From positions 62,001 to 126,000 of the forward strand of contig NZ_MQVS01000004.1 in NCBI RefSeq assembly GCF_001907235.1: a DNA stretch of 64,000 nt, in the 5' to 3' direction. Below the pieces are notes generated by a model, which had not been told where the DNA came from, ran no database searches, and worked only from the letters and a program-made list of their open reading frames with translations. Positions 33,104 to 41,596 of the stretch are shown here, piece by piece (positions within the stretch are counted from its first letter, which is position 1; every line of letters starts with the position of its first letter). Position numbers and translations under genes: made by a program. The DNA comes from Buchananella hordeovulneris (GTDB taxonomy: Bacteria > Actinomycetota > Actinomycetes > Actinomycetales > Actinomycetaceae).

Positions 33104-34426
33104 CTAGTTGCCGCGCCGCCGTCGCCCCACCGACACCGCGGCGCTGCGGGGCATGACCCGGTCCGGGTCGAGGGACTTGGGCACCGAGTTGACGAAGACC
33201 GAGAACACGGGGGGGCGCCGCTGGGTGAGCTCCAGCCGCCCGCCGTCGGCGGCGATCAGGTCGCGCGCCAGGGCCAGGCCCAGGCCCGTGCCGCCCCGGA
33301 ACGACACGTGCTTGTCGAAGATGCGGTCCGCCTCGTGATCGGCCACGCCGCTGCCCTCATCCGCCACGTCGACGTAGACCCCGCGCCGCCCCGACGCCAG
33401 GCGGGTGGTCACGCGCGTGTGCCCCGCCCCGTACTTCAGGGAGTTTTCCAACAGGGTGGCAATGGCCTGCAACAGCGACCCCGGCGAGGCGAGCACCGGG
33501 ACGTTGACCTCGTCGGTGAGCGTCAACTCGCGGCCCGCCAGCTCGTACTGGCTGGCCCACTCGCGCTCCTGCTGGGCGAAGATGTCCTGCAGGCGGATGG
33601 CCTCCGTCGTCCCGCCGCCCGCCTGCCGCGAGGTGGCCAGCAGCTCGGCCACCACGTTGGTTAGCCGCTCCACCTGCTCCAGGCACTGCTGCGCCTCGGT
33701 GCGCACCTCCTCCTCGGAGGAAATCAGCTCGATCTCCTCCAACCGCATCGACAAGGCCGTCAGCGGGGTGCGCAGCTGGTGGGAGGCGTCGGCCGCAAAC
33801 TGCCGCTCGGCCGCGATCCGGCCCGCCACCCGCTCCGCCGAGCGCACCAGCTCGGCCTGCACCAGGTCGATCTCCTCGATACCCGAGGTGCGCAGCTGCG
33901 GACGCACCTGCCCCGAGCCGATCTGTTCGGCCTCCGCCGCCAGGTAGATGAGCGGGGCAGACAGGCGGCGCGACTGGCGCAGCGCCACCGCGAGCCCCAC
34001 CAGGAGCGCCACCCCGATGCCCGCCAGCACGAACACCACGACCACCAACGCGGCCGGCACGGGGGTGAGGGCCGAGATGCGCATCTCCACGTGGGCGCCC
34101 GACGGGGTGATCTGTTGGGAGGTGATGACCGGTTCTTCCACCTCGGCGGTGGACACCACGAGCGTGCCGTCGGGCAGCAGCACCCGCGAGGCTGCCAACG
34201 GAGTGCGGACCCCACCGGAACGCACATCGAGCATTTCCACCGAGACCTCGCGGTCCATGGCCAGCGAGCGGTCCACCACCCACGCCAGGGACTCGGTGCG
34301 AATATCCAGCGACGTCTCCGCCCCGCGCCAGACCAAGACGATGCCCAGCACGGCGGCGGGTATCCCAAAGATCAGCACGGCCACCAAGACCGCGCTGACC
34401 GTCATGCGGATAGCGCGCCGCCGCAC
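33104..34426 (-). CDS. Membrane sensor histidine kinase
   Basis: The 440-residue protein has two membrane helices (about 9-33 and 123-150) flanking an outer sensor loop of about 90 residues. A HAMP-like linker and a HisKA domain follow, with phospho-acceptor His216 in ADASHQLRTPL. The ATPase domain has LLENSLKYG (N box), VADEGSGV (G1) and GTGLGLALARDL (G2). It starts 3 nt after the response-regulator stop, so the pair is coupled. The signal sensed is unknown; the outer loop has no recognised fold. An internal ATG at 34405 is an alternative start. Confidence 0.9.
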   Translation of the reverse strand: MRRRAIRMTVSAVLVAVLIFGIPAAVLGIVLVWRGAETSLDIRTESLAWVVDRSLAMDREVSVEMLDVRSGGVRTPLAASRVLLPDGTLVVSTAEVEEPVITSQQITPSGAHVEMRISALTPVPAALVVVVFVLAGIGVALLVGLAVALRQSRRLSAPLIYLAAEAEQIGSGQVRPQLRTSGIEEIDLVQAELVRSAERVAGRIAAERQFAADASHQLRTPLTALSMRLEEIELISSEEEVRTEAQQCLEQVERLTNVVAELLATSRQAGGGTTEAIRLQDIFAQQEREWASQYELAGRELTLTDEVNVPVLASPGSLLQAIATLLENSLKYGAGHTRVTTRLASGRRGVYVDVADEGSGVADHEADRIFDKHVSFRGGTGLGLALARDLIAADGGRLELTQRRPPVFSVFVNSVPKSLDPDRVMPRSAAVSVGRRRRGN

Positions 34427-34429
34427 CGC

Positions 34430-35116
34430 TTACGCGCCCGAGGCGGTCTCGAACCGGAAGCCGAGGCCCCGCACGGTGGAAATGTAATGCGGGCTGGTGG
34501 CGTCGTCGCCGAGCTTGCGCCGCAGCCACGATACGTGCATGTCCAGGGTCTTGGTCGAGCCGGTCGGGTCACTGCCCCACACCTCACGCATGATGACGTC
34601 CCGCTCCACGACGCTGCCGGCATCGCGCACCAACACCCGCAGCAGCTCGAACTCCTTGGCCGTCAGGTGTAGCTCTCGCGTCCCCTGGAACGCCCGGTGC
34701 GCCCCCACGTCGACGCGGACGTCCTGTGCGACGAGTTCGTCCTCGTCGGTCAACTCGCCCCCGGCCCGTCGCAGCAGCGCCCGCACCCGCGCCAGCAGTT
34801 CCGCCAGCCGGAACGGCTTGGTGACGTAGTCGTCCGCTCCCGCGTCCAGGCCCACCACCATGTCAACCTCATCGGTGCGGGCCGTCAAAATCAGGATCGG
34901 TACGCTGGAGCCCGCCGCCCGCAGGGTTCGGGCCACGTCCAGGCCGTCGATATCCGGCAGCCCGAGGTCCAACACCACTAGGTCGACACCTTCAGCATTA
35001 TCCAGCGCCCCGCGGCCGGTGCCGTGGGGACGCACTTCATAACCCTCCCGGCCAAGCGCCCGGGCCAACGGCTCGGAGATGGCGGGGTCGTCTTCAACAA
35101 GCAGAACCGTAGTCAC
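34430..35116 (-). CDS. OmpR/PhoB-family response regulator
   Basis: The 228-residue protein has a receiver domain (1-115) with acidic pair Glu8/Asp9, phospho-acceptor Asp50 in LVVLDLGLPDIDG, and Lys100 in DDYVTKPF. A winged-helix DNA-binding domain follows (ELHLTAKEFELLRVLV, GSTKTLDMHVSWLRRKLG, IRGLGFRFE-like end). The frame runs further upstream, but GTG 35116 is placed by TATCCT exactly 6 nt before it. It forms a leaderless regulator-kinase operon. Targets are unknown. Confidence 0.92.
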   Translation of the reverse strand: MTTVLLVEDDPAISEPLARALGREGYEVRPHGTGRGALDNAEGVDLVVLDLGLPDIDGLDVARTLRAAGSSVPILILTARTDEVDMVVGLDAGADDYVTKPFRLAELLARVRALLRRAGGELTDEDELVAQDVRVDVGAHRAFQGTRELHLTAKEFELLRVLVRDAGSVVERDVIMREVWGSDPTGSTKTLDMHVSWLRRKLGDDATSPHYISTVRGLGFRFETASGA

Positions 35117-35122
35117 GGGGCC

Positions 35123-35128
35123 AGGATA
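35123..35128 (-). promoter_or_regulatory. -10 element (TATCCT) of the response-regulator operon
   Basis: On the minus strand TATCCT ends 6 nt before GTG 35116, and there is no Shine-Dalgarno sequence. Confidence 0.6.
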
Positions 35129-35169
35129 CGTTAAAGAAGTCCCAAAGGTTGCCGCAAATGCCGGGGAGA

Positions 35170-36369
35170 TTAACCTTCCTCGTCCCCGCAAGTGTGGTTT
35201 CCCGCGCGGAATAGCGCAAAAGGCTGCACCTCGCCCAGACCTTGCAGTTCCATAGGTTCCCGCCCCTTGAGCACGTAGCGCCCGGCAAACTCGGGGGCGG
35301 ACAGCGCCTGCGCGGTGGCCTCATCCGTAAACAAACAGCCGGGGTCTGCCACATCCACCAGGCGGGCCGCCAAATTAACGGTCGGGCCGAAAACATCGCC
35401 ATAGCGCGAGAAAACGTGACCGTCCACCACCGAAGCCCGCATGGGCAACAAGCCCTCAGCGGTGCGCAAAGCTTCCATCAGCAAAAGGGCAACCTCGACC
35501 CCAGTTTCGACATTATCGGCCACGAATAGCACCGCATCACCGATGGTTTTGACGACGCGTGCCCCGTGAGCGGTGATGACATCGCGGCAGATGAGCTCAA
35601 ACTTCCCGATCAACTCCGCCAACGCCGCCGCGCCCACCTGGGCCGAATGGCGCGAGAAAGAGACCATGTCGACGAAACCGAGGGTGCGGTGCAGCGGGTA
35701 GACCTCGGGATCAATGTGCGAGACGCCGGCCTGGGAGACATCGGTGTCGAGCCGGGCCAACAACGCCACCATCTGCCGCCGCCAGGTATAGACCAGCTGC
35801 CGCTCCAGCTCCTCAAACATCTCCCCCATCCGGTCTAGGGCCACCAGGCGGGCGGTCGTGTCATCGACGTTGAGGCGCCGAGCGATATCGGCCACCACGG
35901 ACTCCACCTGCCACAGCACCAGCCGGTCGGTCAGCTGCCCAGCCCGCAGCAGCATGGAGGAGGTCTCGTTATCGATCACCCCGTTTTCAATGAGGGCCGC
36001 GGCGCGGCGCAACGCGGCGACATCCATGTCGCCGAAGCGGGGACGGTCGTGCCGCCCCAGGGTGTAGCCCATGCCGCCCCAGTATTGGGCGGCGGCCTCC
36101 ACCGTGGTGCCCGCCCGCCGCGCCAGCTCCGCCAGCGTGTAGGGGGTGGGGCCGAGCAGCGACAGCGCGTGCCGGGCCACGGTGGAGGTGGGGATGTCGA
36201 TGGGGGGCAGTTCGCCGGTGTCGAGCAACTCGTCGCGGGCGGGCGTCTCCAGGCTCGGCAGGGGCGGAACGTAGTCAGTGTCGCGCAGGAGGGAGAAGTC
36301 TGCCTGCTCGGGCGCAAAACCCTCCGCGCCTGCTTCCGGCAGGGATTCCTTCGACGTACCTTCTGTCAC
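35170..36369 (-). CDS. Class III adenylate cyclase with N-terminal regulatory domain (Rv1264-like)
   Basis: The 399-residue soluble protein closely matches the layout of mycobacterial Rv1264, a pH-responsive cyclase. A helical N-terminal regulatory domain (about 55-210) is followed by a class III catalytic domain with all six key residues: metal ligands Asp234 (FVDMVSF) and Asp278, substrate-base residues Lys274 (KTIGD) and Asp325, and transition-state residues Asn332 and Arg336 (VNLAARL). Spacing between them fits Rv1264 from memory. It should make cAMP from ATP as a homodimer. GTG 36369 has TAGCGT 6 nt upstream. It is adjacent to, but separately transcribed from, the two-component genes. 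Confidence 0.9.
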   Translation of the reverse strand: MTEGTSKESLPEAGAEGFAPEQADFSLLRDTDYVPPLPSLETPARDELLDTGELPPIDIPTSTVARHALSLLGPTPYTLAELARRAGTTVEAAAQYWGGMGYTLGRHDRPRFGDMDVAALRRAAALIENGVIDNETSSMLLRAGQLTDRLVLWQVESVVADIARRLNVDDTTARLVALDRMGEMFEELERQLVYTWRRQMVALLARLDTDVSQAGVSHIDPEVYPLHRTLGFVDMVSFSRHSAQVGAAALAELIGKFELICRDVITAHGARVVKTIGDAVLFVADNVETGVEVALLLMEALRTAEGLLPMRASVVDGHVFSRYGDVFGPTVNLAARLVDVADPGCLFTDEATAQALSAPEFAGRYVLKGREPMELQGLGEVQPFALFRAGNHTCGDEEG

Positions 36370-36375
36370 CCCTAC

Positions 36376-36381
36376 ACGCTA
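36376..36381 (-). promoter_or_regulatory. -10 element (TAGCGT) of the cyclase gene
   Basis: On the minus strand TAGCGT ends 6 nt before GTG 36369, suggesting a leaderless message. Confidence 0.55.
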
Positions 36382-36498
36382 CTTGACGTCGGCCACATTC
36401 ACCTGTCAGACAACACACAAGTTAATTTTTTGTGGGTTTCCTCGCGCCGCGACCCCGATCCACCGTGGCCAACCCCAAAACTGCCCCGGCGGGCCGGG

Positions 36499-37266
36499 CT
36501 ACTGGCTGCGCGCCCGCCGCACGTCCCCGGCGCTGATCTCGTGGGGGCCGTGCCGCGTCTCCAAGCGCAGCGCCCCGCTGCCCGTGATGTCCTGGGCAAA
36601 TCCGACCAACACCTGTCCGTCCGGCAGCTCCACCTCCACCCGGTGCCCGAGCGTCAAGCACGCCTGCAGGTAGTCCGCCCGCCGGGCGGCGGCGGGCTGC
36701 CCCAAACGCTGCAGCAAGGCACGCGTAATGTCCAGAGCCCAGGCGTCGAGCTCCGCGTCCGTGCGCGCATACGGCAGGCCCGCCTCCGCCAGGCTGGTGG
36801 CCCACGGGGCCGGACAGACCGGCGGACGCTTCGTGTTCACACCAATCCCCACCACCGCAGTCGTACCGTCGCTCTCCACCAAAATGCCCCCGATCTTGCG
36901 GGCCTGCCCCCACCCAACCAGGTTGGCCCCGGCGGCGGGCAACAGCAGGTCGTTGGGCCACTTGAGCATGAGGGGCTCACCAACAACGTCGCGCACCGCC
37001 AATCCAGCGGCCAGCGGCAGCCAGCCCGGATCGGCAGGCACCGGCACCCGACACGACATGGTGAGCGCCCCATTGGGGGGCGTGACCCAGGTGCGGCCAA
37101 GGCGGCCCCGCCCGGCGCGTTGCGTCTGGGCGCGCACCACCGGCACCGCCCCAGGCGGCACCGCCTGCCCCGCCGGGCTGTCCGCCAGCTGTTGGACCAC
37201 ATCCTGGGTGGAATCGCATTCAGCGATAAGCACTAGGTGGACGGGAGGCAGGGCGGCAGTGTTCAT
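36499..37266 (-). CDS. birA: Biotin--[acetyl-CoA-carboxylase] ligase
   Basis: The 255-residue single-domain ligase lacks the N-terminal DNA-binding domain of E. coli BirA, so it is not expected to repress. Motifs are [13 protein letters not shown] (48-60, biotinyl-AMP loop), KWPNDLL (102-108) and RKIGGILVE (Lys124). It attaches biotin to the carrier domain encoded at 41597 (Lys564 there). The ATG at 37266 follows TAGGCT by 7 nt, and the frame open upstream is not used. It is divergent from the carboxylase beta-subunit gene. Confidence 0.93.
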   Translation of the reverse strand: MNTAALPPVHLVLIAECDSTQDVVQQLADSPAGQAVPPGAVPVVRAQTQRAGRGRLGRTWVTPPNGALTMSCRVPVPADPGWLPLAAGLAVRDVVGEPLMLKWPNDLLLPAAGANLVGWGQARKIGGILVESDGTTAVVGIGVNTKRPPVCPAPWATSLAEAGLPYARTDAELDAWALDITRALLQRLGQPAAARRADYLQACLTLGHRVEVELPDGQVLVGFAQDITGSGALRLETRHGPHEISAGDVRRARSQ

Positions 37267-37273
37267 GTCCGCC

Positions 37274-37279
37274 AGCCTA
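37274..37279 (-). promoter_or_regulatory. -10 element (TAGGCT) of birA
   Basis: On the minus strand TAGGCT ends 7 nt before ATG 37266, with no Shine-Dalgarno sequence. Confidence 0.55.
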
Positions 37280-37390
37280 CTGCTCACCCTTATCCCGCCC
37301 ACACCTTGTCGATCCCCTACAAGCCAGCCGGGCGCTTTGGCGCGCCGTCCCTCACGCGTTTGCCCGCCAGCTGGCACTAACGTGGGAGGG

Positions 37391-38941
37391 GTGAACCTCT
37401 CTCCTGCCGACCAGTTGGCGGCCCGCCGCCAGCAGCTTGCCGACCATGCCGACGCGGCCGCCGCCCGCCAGCACGCCCGGGGCCGCCGCAGCGCCCGGCA
37501 GCGGCTCTTGGCCCTGCTGGACGAGGGCTCATTCGTGGAACTAGATGCCCTGGCCGAGCACCGGTGCACCGATTTCGGAATGGCAGGCCGGGCCTTGCCG
37601 GGCGACGGGGTAGTCACCGGCTTTGGCACCATTGACGGCCGTCGCGTGTGCATCTACGCGCAGGACTTCACGGTCTTCGGCGGCTCTCTCGGTGAGGTGC
37701 ACGGGCAGAAGATCACCAAGGTCATGGACCTGGCGGTCCGTACCGGGGTCCCCCTGATCGGCCTCAACGACGGCGGCGGGGCCCGCATCCAGGAGGGCGT
37801 GGGCGCGCTGACCCAATTTGCGGAAATCTTCCGCCGCAACGTTGCCGCCTCCGGCGTGATCCCACAAATTTCCCTCATCCTGGGGCCGTGCGCGGGCGGC
37901 GCGGTGTACTCCCCCGCGCTGACAGACTTCACCATCATGGTGGAGGGCACCTCACACATGTTCATCACCGGCCCGGAGGTGATCCGCGCGGTCACGGGCG
38001 AGGACGTCGGACTGGAGGAGCTGGGCGGGGCCCGGGCCCACGCCGACCGCTCCGGGGCCTGCCACTACGCGGCGACCGACGAAGACGACGCGTTCGCGTA
38101 CGTGCGGGAGCTGCTGCACTACCTCCCAGACAACAATCTCTCCGAGGCCCCGGCCTGCGCCCCGGGGCAGGCCGTGACCGACATCGACCTGGACTCCCTG
38201 GTGCCGCAAAACCCCTCCCAGCCCTACGACATGGGCCTGGTGTTGGAGGCAGTGCTGGATGACGGCGAGTTCCTGGAGGTCATGCCCACCTACGCCCCGA
38301 ACGTGATCTGCGCTTTCGGGCACCTGGAGGGGCAGGCGGTCGGGATCGTGGCCAACCAACCGCAACAGCTGGCCGGGGTGCTTGACATCGCGGCCGCCGA
38401 GAAGGCGGCACGCTTCGTGCGCACCTGCGACGCCTTCAACCTGCCGGTGCTGACGTTCGTGGACGTGCCGGGGTTCCTGCCGGGCACCCAGCAGGAGTGG
38501 GACGGCATCATTCGGCGGGGCGCCAAGCTGATTTACGCCTACGCAGAGGCGACGGTGCCACTGATAACCACGATCACCCGCAAGGCCTACGGCGGGGCCT
38601 ATATCGTGATGGGCTCCAAAAAGTTGGGGGCGGATATCAACCTGGCCTGGCCGACGGCCCAGGTGGCGGTCATGGGCGCGGCGGGAGCCGTCAACATCTT
38701 GCATCGACGCGAACTGGCGGCCCTTGATGCGGCGGGCGGCGACGTGACGGCGGAGCGGGAACGATTAACCGCTCAGTACGAGGAGACGTTGGTCAATCCG
38801 TGGGAAGCGGCCCGCCGCGGTTTCGTCGACGCCGTCATTTCCCCGAATGAGACACGCCAGCAGCTGGCGGCCGCTTTGCGAGCGTTGGCCACGAAGCGGG
38901 TGGCTGGTCCGGCCCGGCGCCACGGGAACGTGCCGCTGTGA
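37391..38941 (+). CDS. Acyl-CoA carboxylase beta subunit (carboxyltransferase)
   Basis: The 516-residue carboxyltransferase moves CO2 from biotin to acetyl- or propionyl-CoA. It has the actinobacterial AccD/PccB layout: [45 protein letters not shown] (acyl-CoA site), [14 protein letters not shown], and the C-terminal half with [20 protein letters not shown] and [13 protein letters not shown]. In Streptomyces homologues the residue at Ile405 here is Asp in propionyl-specific and Ile in acetyl-accepting enzymes, which argues for acetyl-CoA use. GTG 37391 follows TAACGT by 7 nt. Its stop overlaps the epsilon-subunit start. Long antisense frames over this gene are shadows. Confidence 0.92.
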   Translation: MNLSPADQLAARRQQLADHADAAAARQHARGRRSARQRLLALLDEGSFVELDALAEHRCTDFGMAGRALPGDGVVTGFGTIDGRRVCIYAQDFTVFGGSLGEVHGQKITKVMDLAVRTGVPLIGLNDGGGARIQEGVGALTQFAEIFRRNVAASGVIPQISLILGPCAGGAVYSPALTDFTIMVEGTSHMFITGPEVIRAVTGEDVGLEELGGARAHADRSGACHYAATDEDDAFAYVRELLHYLPDNNLSEAPACAPGQAVTDIDLDSLVPQNPSQPYDMGLVLEAVLDDGEFLEVMPTYAPNVICAFGHLEGQAVGIVANQPQQLAGVLDIAAAEKAARFVRTCDAFNLPVLTFVDVPGFLPGTQQEWDGIIRRGAKLIYAYAEATVPLITTITRKAYGGAYIVMGSKKLGADINLAWPTAQVAVMGAAGAVNILHRRELAALDAAGGDVTAERERLTAQYEETLVNPWEAARRGFVDAVISPNETRQQLAAALRALATKRVAGPARRHGNVPL

Positions 38942-39138
38942 GCGAGGTGCAGGTGGTGCGGGGGGCACCCGACGACGACGAACTCGCCGCCGTGGTGGCC
39001 TCCCTGGCGGCCCTGGCGGCGGCCACACCGCCCGCCCCGGCCCCGGCGGCGCCCAATACAGGCTGGCAACAACGGGTCCGCCTGACCCCGGGGGCCCTGC
39101 CGTTCGGCCCGCCCGGTTGGTCACGCACCTGGCATTAG
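38938..39138 (+). CDS. Acyl-CoA carboxylase epsilon subunit
   Basis: The 66-residue protein has the actinobacterial AccE/PccE pattern (PF13822): [24 protein letters not shown], an Ala/Pro linker, then a W.RRVRL-like end ([24 protein letters not shown] split by the linker). The epsilon subunit stabilises the beta hexamer in Streptomyces and mycobacteria. GTG 38938 overlaps the beta-subunit stop by four bases (GTGA), so production is coupled. The identification rests on length, position and the N-terminal motif. Confidence 0.88.
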   Translation: MSEVQVVRGAPDDDELAAVVASLAALAAATPPAPAPAAPNTGWQQRVRLTPGALPFGPPGWSRTWH

Positions 39139-39146
39139 TGGTCCTG

Positions 39147-39167
39147 CCCGGCCGCCTGCGCGGCCGG
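39147..39167 (+). terminator. Hairpin after the carboxylase beta/epsilon genes
   Basis: A 9-bp perfect stem (cccggccgc, gcggccggg) with a CTGC loop begins 9 nt past the stop at 39138. The -10 box of the next gene starts only 8 nt after it. Confidence 0.65.
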
Positions 39168-39174
39168 GACCCCC

Positions 39175-39180
39175 TATCCT
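39175..39180 (+). promoter_or_regulatory. -10 element (TATCCT) of the DUF885 gene
   Basis: TATCCT ends exactly 6 nt before ATG 39187 and no Shine-Dalgarno sequence is seen. Confidence 0.6.
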
Positions 39181-39186
39181 GGCGGC

Positions 39187-40881
39187 ATGACTTCGCGTAC
39201 CCCCACTGCAGTGGACCAACTTGCCAACCAATACGTCGTCGACTGTGCCGCCCTGGAGCCGATCCTGGCGACCTCGATTGGCTGGGCAGGCTCCGATCAC
39301 CTGCTGCCCGACTACTCCCCCGACGGCATTGCGGCCCAGGCAGACCTCGCGCGCCGGGCACTGACGCAACTAGCTGCCGTCGAAGTAACCGATGCCGTCG
39401 ACGAGGTGACGGTGGCGGCCATGCGCGAGCGGCTGGGCCTGACGGTGGAGAGCATCGAGGCGCTGGACCACACCGGGGATGTCAACGTGATCGCCTCGGC
39501 GTTGCAGTCCTTCCGGGACGTCTTCGATCTGATGCCCACGGAGACGGCCGAGCAGGTGGACAACATCGCCCAACGCCTGGCGGCCCTGCCGCAGGCAGCC
39601 GCGCAGTTCGCGCAGGCGGTGCGCTACCGGGCCGAGCAGGGCCGCACCAGCGCGCGACGGCAGATCGAAAAGTGCATCGCGCAAGCCGAGGAGGCGGCGG
39701 GCGAGAAGTCTCCGTTCAGTCGCCTGGCCAGCGAGTTGGCGGAAAAGCACCCGCAGGCAGCCGCGGCCCTGCAATCCGGGGCGGCCCAGGCACGGGCGGC
39801 CTACGCGGACCTGGCGGCAGTGCTGCGGGAGGTGGCCCCCAGCGCCCCGCAGGCCGACGCGGTCGGTCCGGAGGTCTACGAGCGTGCCTCTCGCTACTTC
39901 CTCGGGGCCAAGATCGACGCGCGGGAAGCGCACGCCTGGGGCATTGCCGAGCTGGCCCGCATCGACGCCGAGCAGCGGGAGGTGGCCGCCGAGTTGTACG
40001 GCCCGGGCACAACCCCCGGCGAGGCGATGGAGCGCCTGAACAACGACCCGGCCCGGCAGCTACACGGCACCGCCGCCCTGCAGGCCTGGATGCAGGAGAC
40101 GTCGGACGCCGCCGTGGCAGCCCTGGCGGGCACGCACTTCGATATTCCGGAGCAGCTGACCAAGTTGGACTGCAAGATTGCCCCGTCCGGCTCGGGCGGC
40201 ATCTACTACACCCCGCCGTCGGACGACTTCTCCCGGAACGGTGCCATGTGGTGGGCCGTCCCGGAAGGGGAAGACACGTTCACCACCTGGCAGGAAAAAA
40301 CCACCGTCTACCACGAGGGCGTCCCGGGCCATCACCTGCAACTGGGCACGGCGGTCGCGCTCCGTGACACCCTGAATGATTGGCGGCGCTTGCTCTGCTG
40401 GGTCTCGGGGCACGGCGAGGGCTGGGCTCTGTACGCCGAGCGTCTGATGGCCGATCTCGGTTTTCTCAGCGAACGCGGCGACTACTTCGGCATGCTGGAC
40501 GGACAGCGGCTACGGGCGGCCCGGGTGGTGCTGGACACCGGCGTCCACCTGGGGCTGCCGGTCGACCCGGCACTGCGGGCGGGCGGCCTGCTGCCGGCCG
40601 ACGTCGACGCCGAGCGTTGGGATGCGGAGGTCGCCTGGCGGTTCCTGCGCCACAACGTGGCCATGGCCGAAGGGTTCCTGCGCTTCGAGCTGGACCGCTA
40701 CCTGGGCTGGCCCGGGCAGGCGCCAAGCTACAAGCTCGGCCAACGCCTGTGGGAGGAAATCCGCGACGCGAACGCAGCCGCCGACCCCAACTTCACACTG
40801 CGCGATTTCCACGCCCGGGCCCTGGCGCTGGGTTCGGTGGGCCTGGACGTGCTTCGTGACGCGCTGGTGCCATGCAAGTAG
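39187..40881 (+). CDS. DUF885 family metallopeptidase-like protein
   Basis: The 564-residue, largely helical, soluble protein carries the DUF885 zinc signature HEGVPGHH (His376, Glu377, His382/383) and a downstream Glu411 in SGHGEGWALYAE that would be the third ligand. The fold resembles M32-type carboxypeptidases; known members act as peptidases or dipeptidases, but natural substrates are poorly defined. There is no signal peptide, so it is cytoplasmic. Its last 10 nt overlap the Maf gene, so translation is coupled. The link to the carboxylase genes around it is unexplained. Confidence 0.85.
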   Translation: MTSRTPTAVDQLANQYVVDCAALEPILATSIGWAGSDHLLPDYSPDGIAAQADLARRALTQLAAVEVTDAVDEVTVAAMRERLGLTVESIEALDHTGDVNVIASALQSFRDVFDLMPTETAEQVDNIAQRLAALPQAAAQFAQAVRYRAEQGRTSARRQIEKCIAQAEEAAGEKSPFSRLASELAEKHPQAAAALQSGAAQARAAYADLAAVLREVAPSAPQADAVGPEVYERASRYFLGAKIDAREAHAWGIAELARIDAEQREVAAELYGPGTTPGEAMERLNNDPARQLHGTAALQAWMQETSDAAVAALAGTHFDIPEQLTKLDCKIAPSGSGGIYYTPPSDDFSRNGAMWWAVPEGEDTFTTWQEKTTVYHEGVPGHHLQLGTAVALRDTLNDWRRLLCWVSGHGEGWALYAERLMADLGFLSERGDYFGMLDGQRLRAARVVLDTGVHLGLPVDPALRAGGLLPADVDAERWDAEVAWRFLRHNVAMAEGFLRFELDRYLGWPGQAPSYKLGQRLWEEIRDANAAADPNFTLRDFHARALALGSVGLDVLRDALVPCK

Positions 40882-41513
40882 TCCTCGCCTCTGCCTCCCC
40901 TGCGCGGCTGACCACCCTGCGCGCCGCCGGGTTGGCGCCGCAGGTGCTCGTCTCCCACGCCGACGAGGAGGGTCTGCTGACCCAGCTGTCGGCGGCCGCG
41001 CCCGCCGACCAAGTGCAGGCCCTGGCTCGCGCCAAGGCCACGGAGGTGGCCGGACGGCTGGACGCCACGCGCCAGCTGCTGGTCATCGGGTGTGACTCGA
41101 TGCTGGAGCTGGACGGGCAGGTGGTGGGCAAGCCGGGCTCGGCGGCGGTGGCGCGGGAACGCTGGCAGGCCATGGCGGGGCGCAGCGGCGTGCTGCACAC
41201 GGGCCACTGCGTGCTGCGGGCGGTGGACGGTCGCTGGCAGGAGGCCTGCGCCACCTCTAGCACGGTGGTGCATTTCGCCTCCCCGACGCCCGCCGAGCTT
41301 GCCGCCTACCTCGCCAGCGGGGAGCCGCTCGCGGTGGCCGGGGCCTTCACGCTGGACGGCCTGGGCGGTGCCTTCGTGCGCGGCATCGAGGGCGACCCGC
41401 ACGGCGTGGTGGGCATCTCCCTGCCGCTAGTGCGGGAGCTGTGCGCCCAGTTGGCGGTGACGTGGACGGACCTGTGGCGGGCGGAATTGTTGAGCGGGAA
41501 CGGAACCCACTAG
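40872..41513 (+). CDS. Maf-like nucleoside triphosphate pyrophosphatase
   Basis: The 213-residue Maf/Ham1-fold protein has VVLASASPARLTTLRAAG (usual S-x-S-P-R-R has Ala for the first Arg), ARAKA, IGCDSMLELDG (the usual D-T/S acidic site), and the conserved VAGAFTLDGLGGAFV and DPHGVVGISLPLV. Maf proteins remove pyrophosphate from modified or canonical dTTP/UTP-type nucleotides and act in housekeeping or septum control. It overlaps the DUF885 gene. A strong terminator follows, separating it from the carboxylase alpha gene. Confidence 0.92.
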   Translation: MQVVLASASPARLTTLRAAGLAPQVLVSHADEEGLLTQLSAAAPADQVQALARAKATEVAGRLDATRQLLVIGCDSMLELDGQVVGKPGSAAVARERWQAMAGRSGVLHTGHCVLRAVDGRWQEACATSSTVVHFASPTPAELAAYLASGEPLAVAGAFTLDGLGGAFVRGIEGDPHGVVGISLPLVRELCAQLAVTWTDLWRAELLSGNGTH

Positions 41514-41538
41514 GCGGGTTTGTGCCCGGGCGAGAAAG

Positions 41539-41584
41539 GCCCGCCGCACCCCCCAGCGATTGCTGGATTCGGGGTGCGGCGGGC
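41539..41584 (+). terminator. Strong hairpin between the Maf and carboxylase alpha genes
   Basis: Perfect 14-bp arms (41539-41552, 41571-41584) with an 18-nt loop. The downstream arm touches the -10 element at 41585. Confidence 0.8.
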
Positions 41585-41590
41585 TAGCTT
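41585..41590 (+). promoter_or_regulatory. -10 element (TAGCTT) of the carboxylase alpha gene
   Basis: TAGCTT ends 6 nt before ATG 41597. It directly follows the terminator hairpin, so its -35 region lies in the hairpin loop and arm. Confidence 0.55.
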
Positions 41591-41596
41591 AAACGC

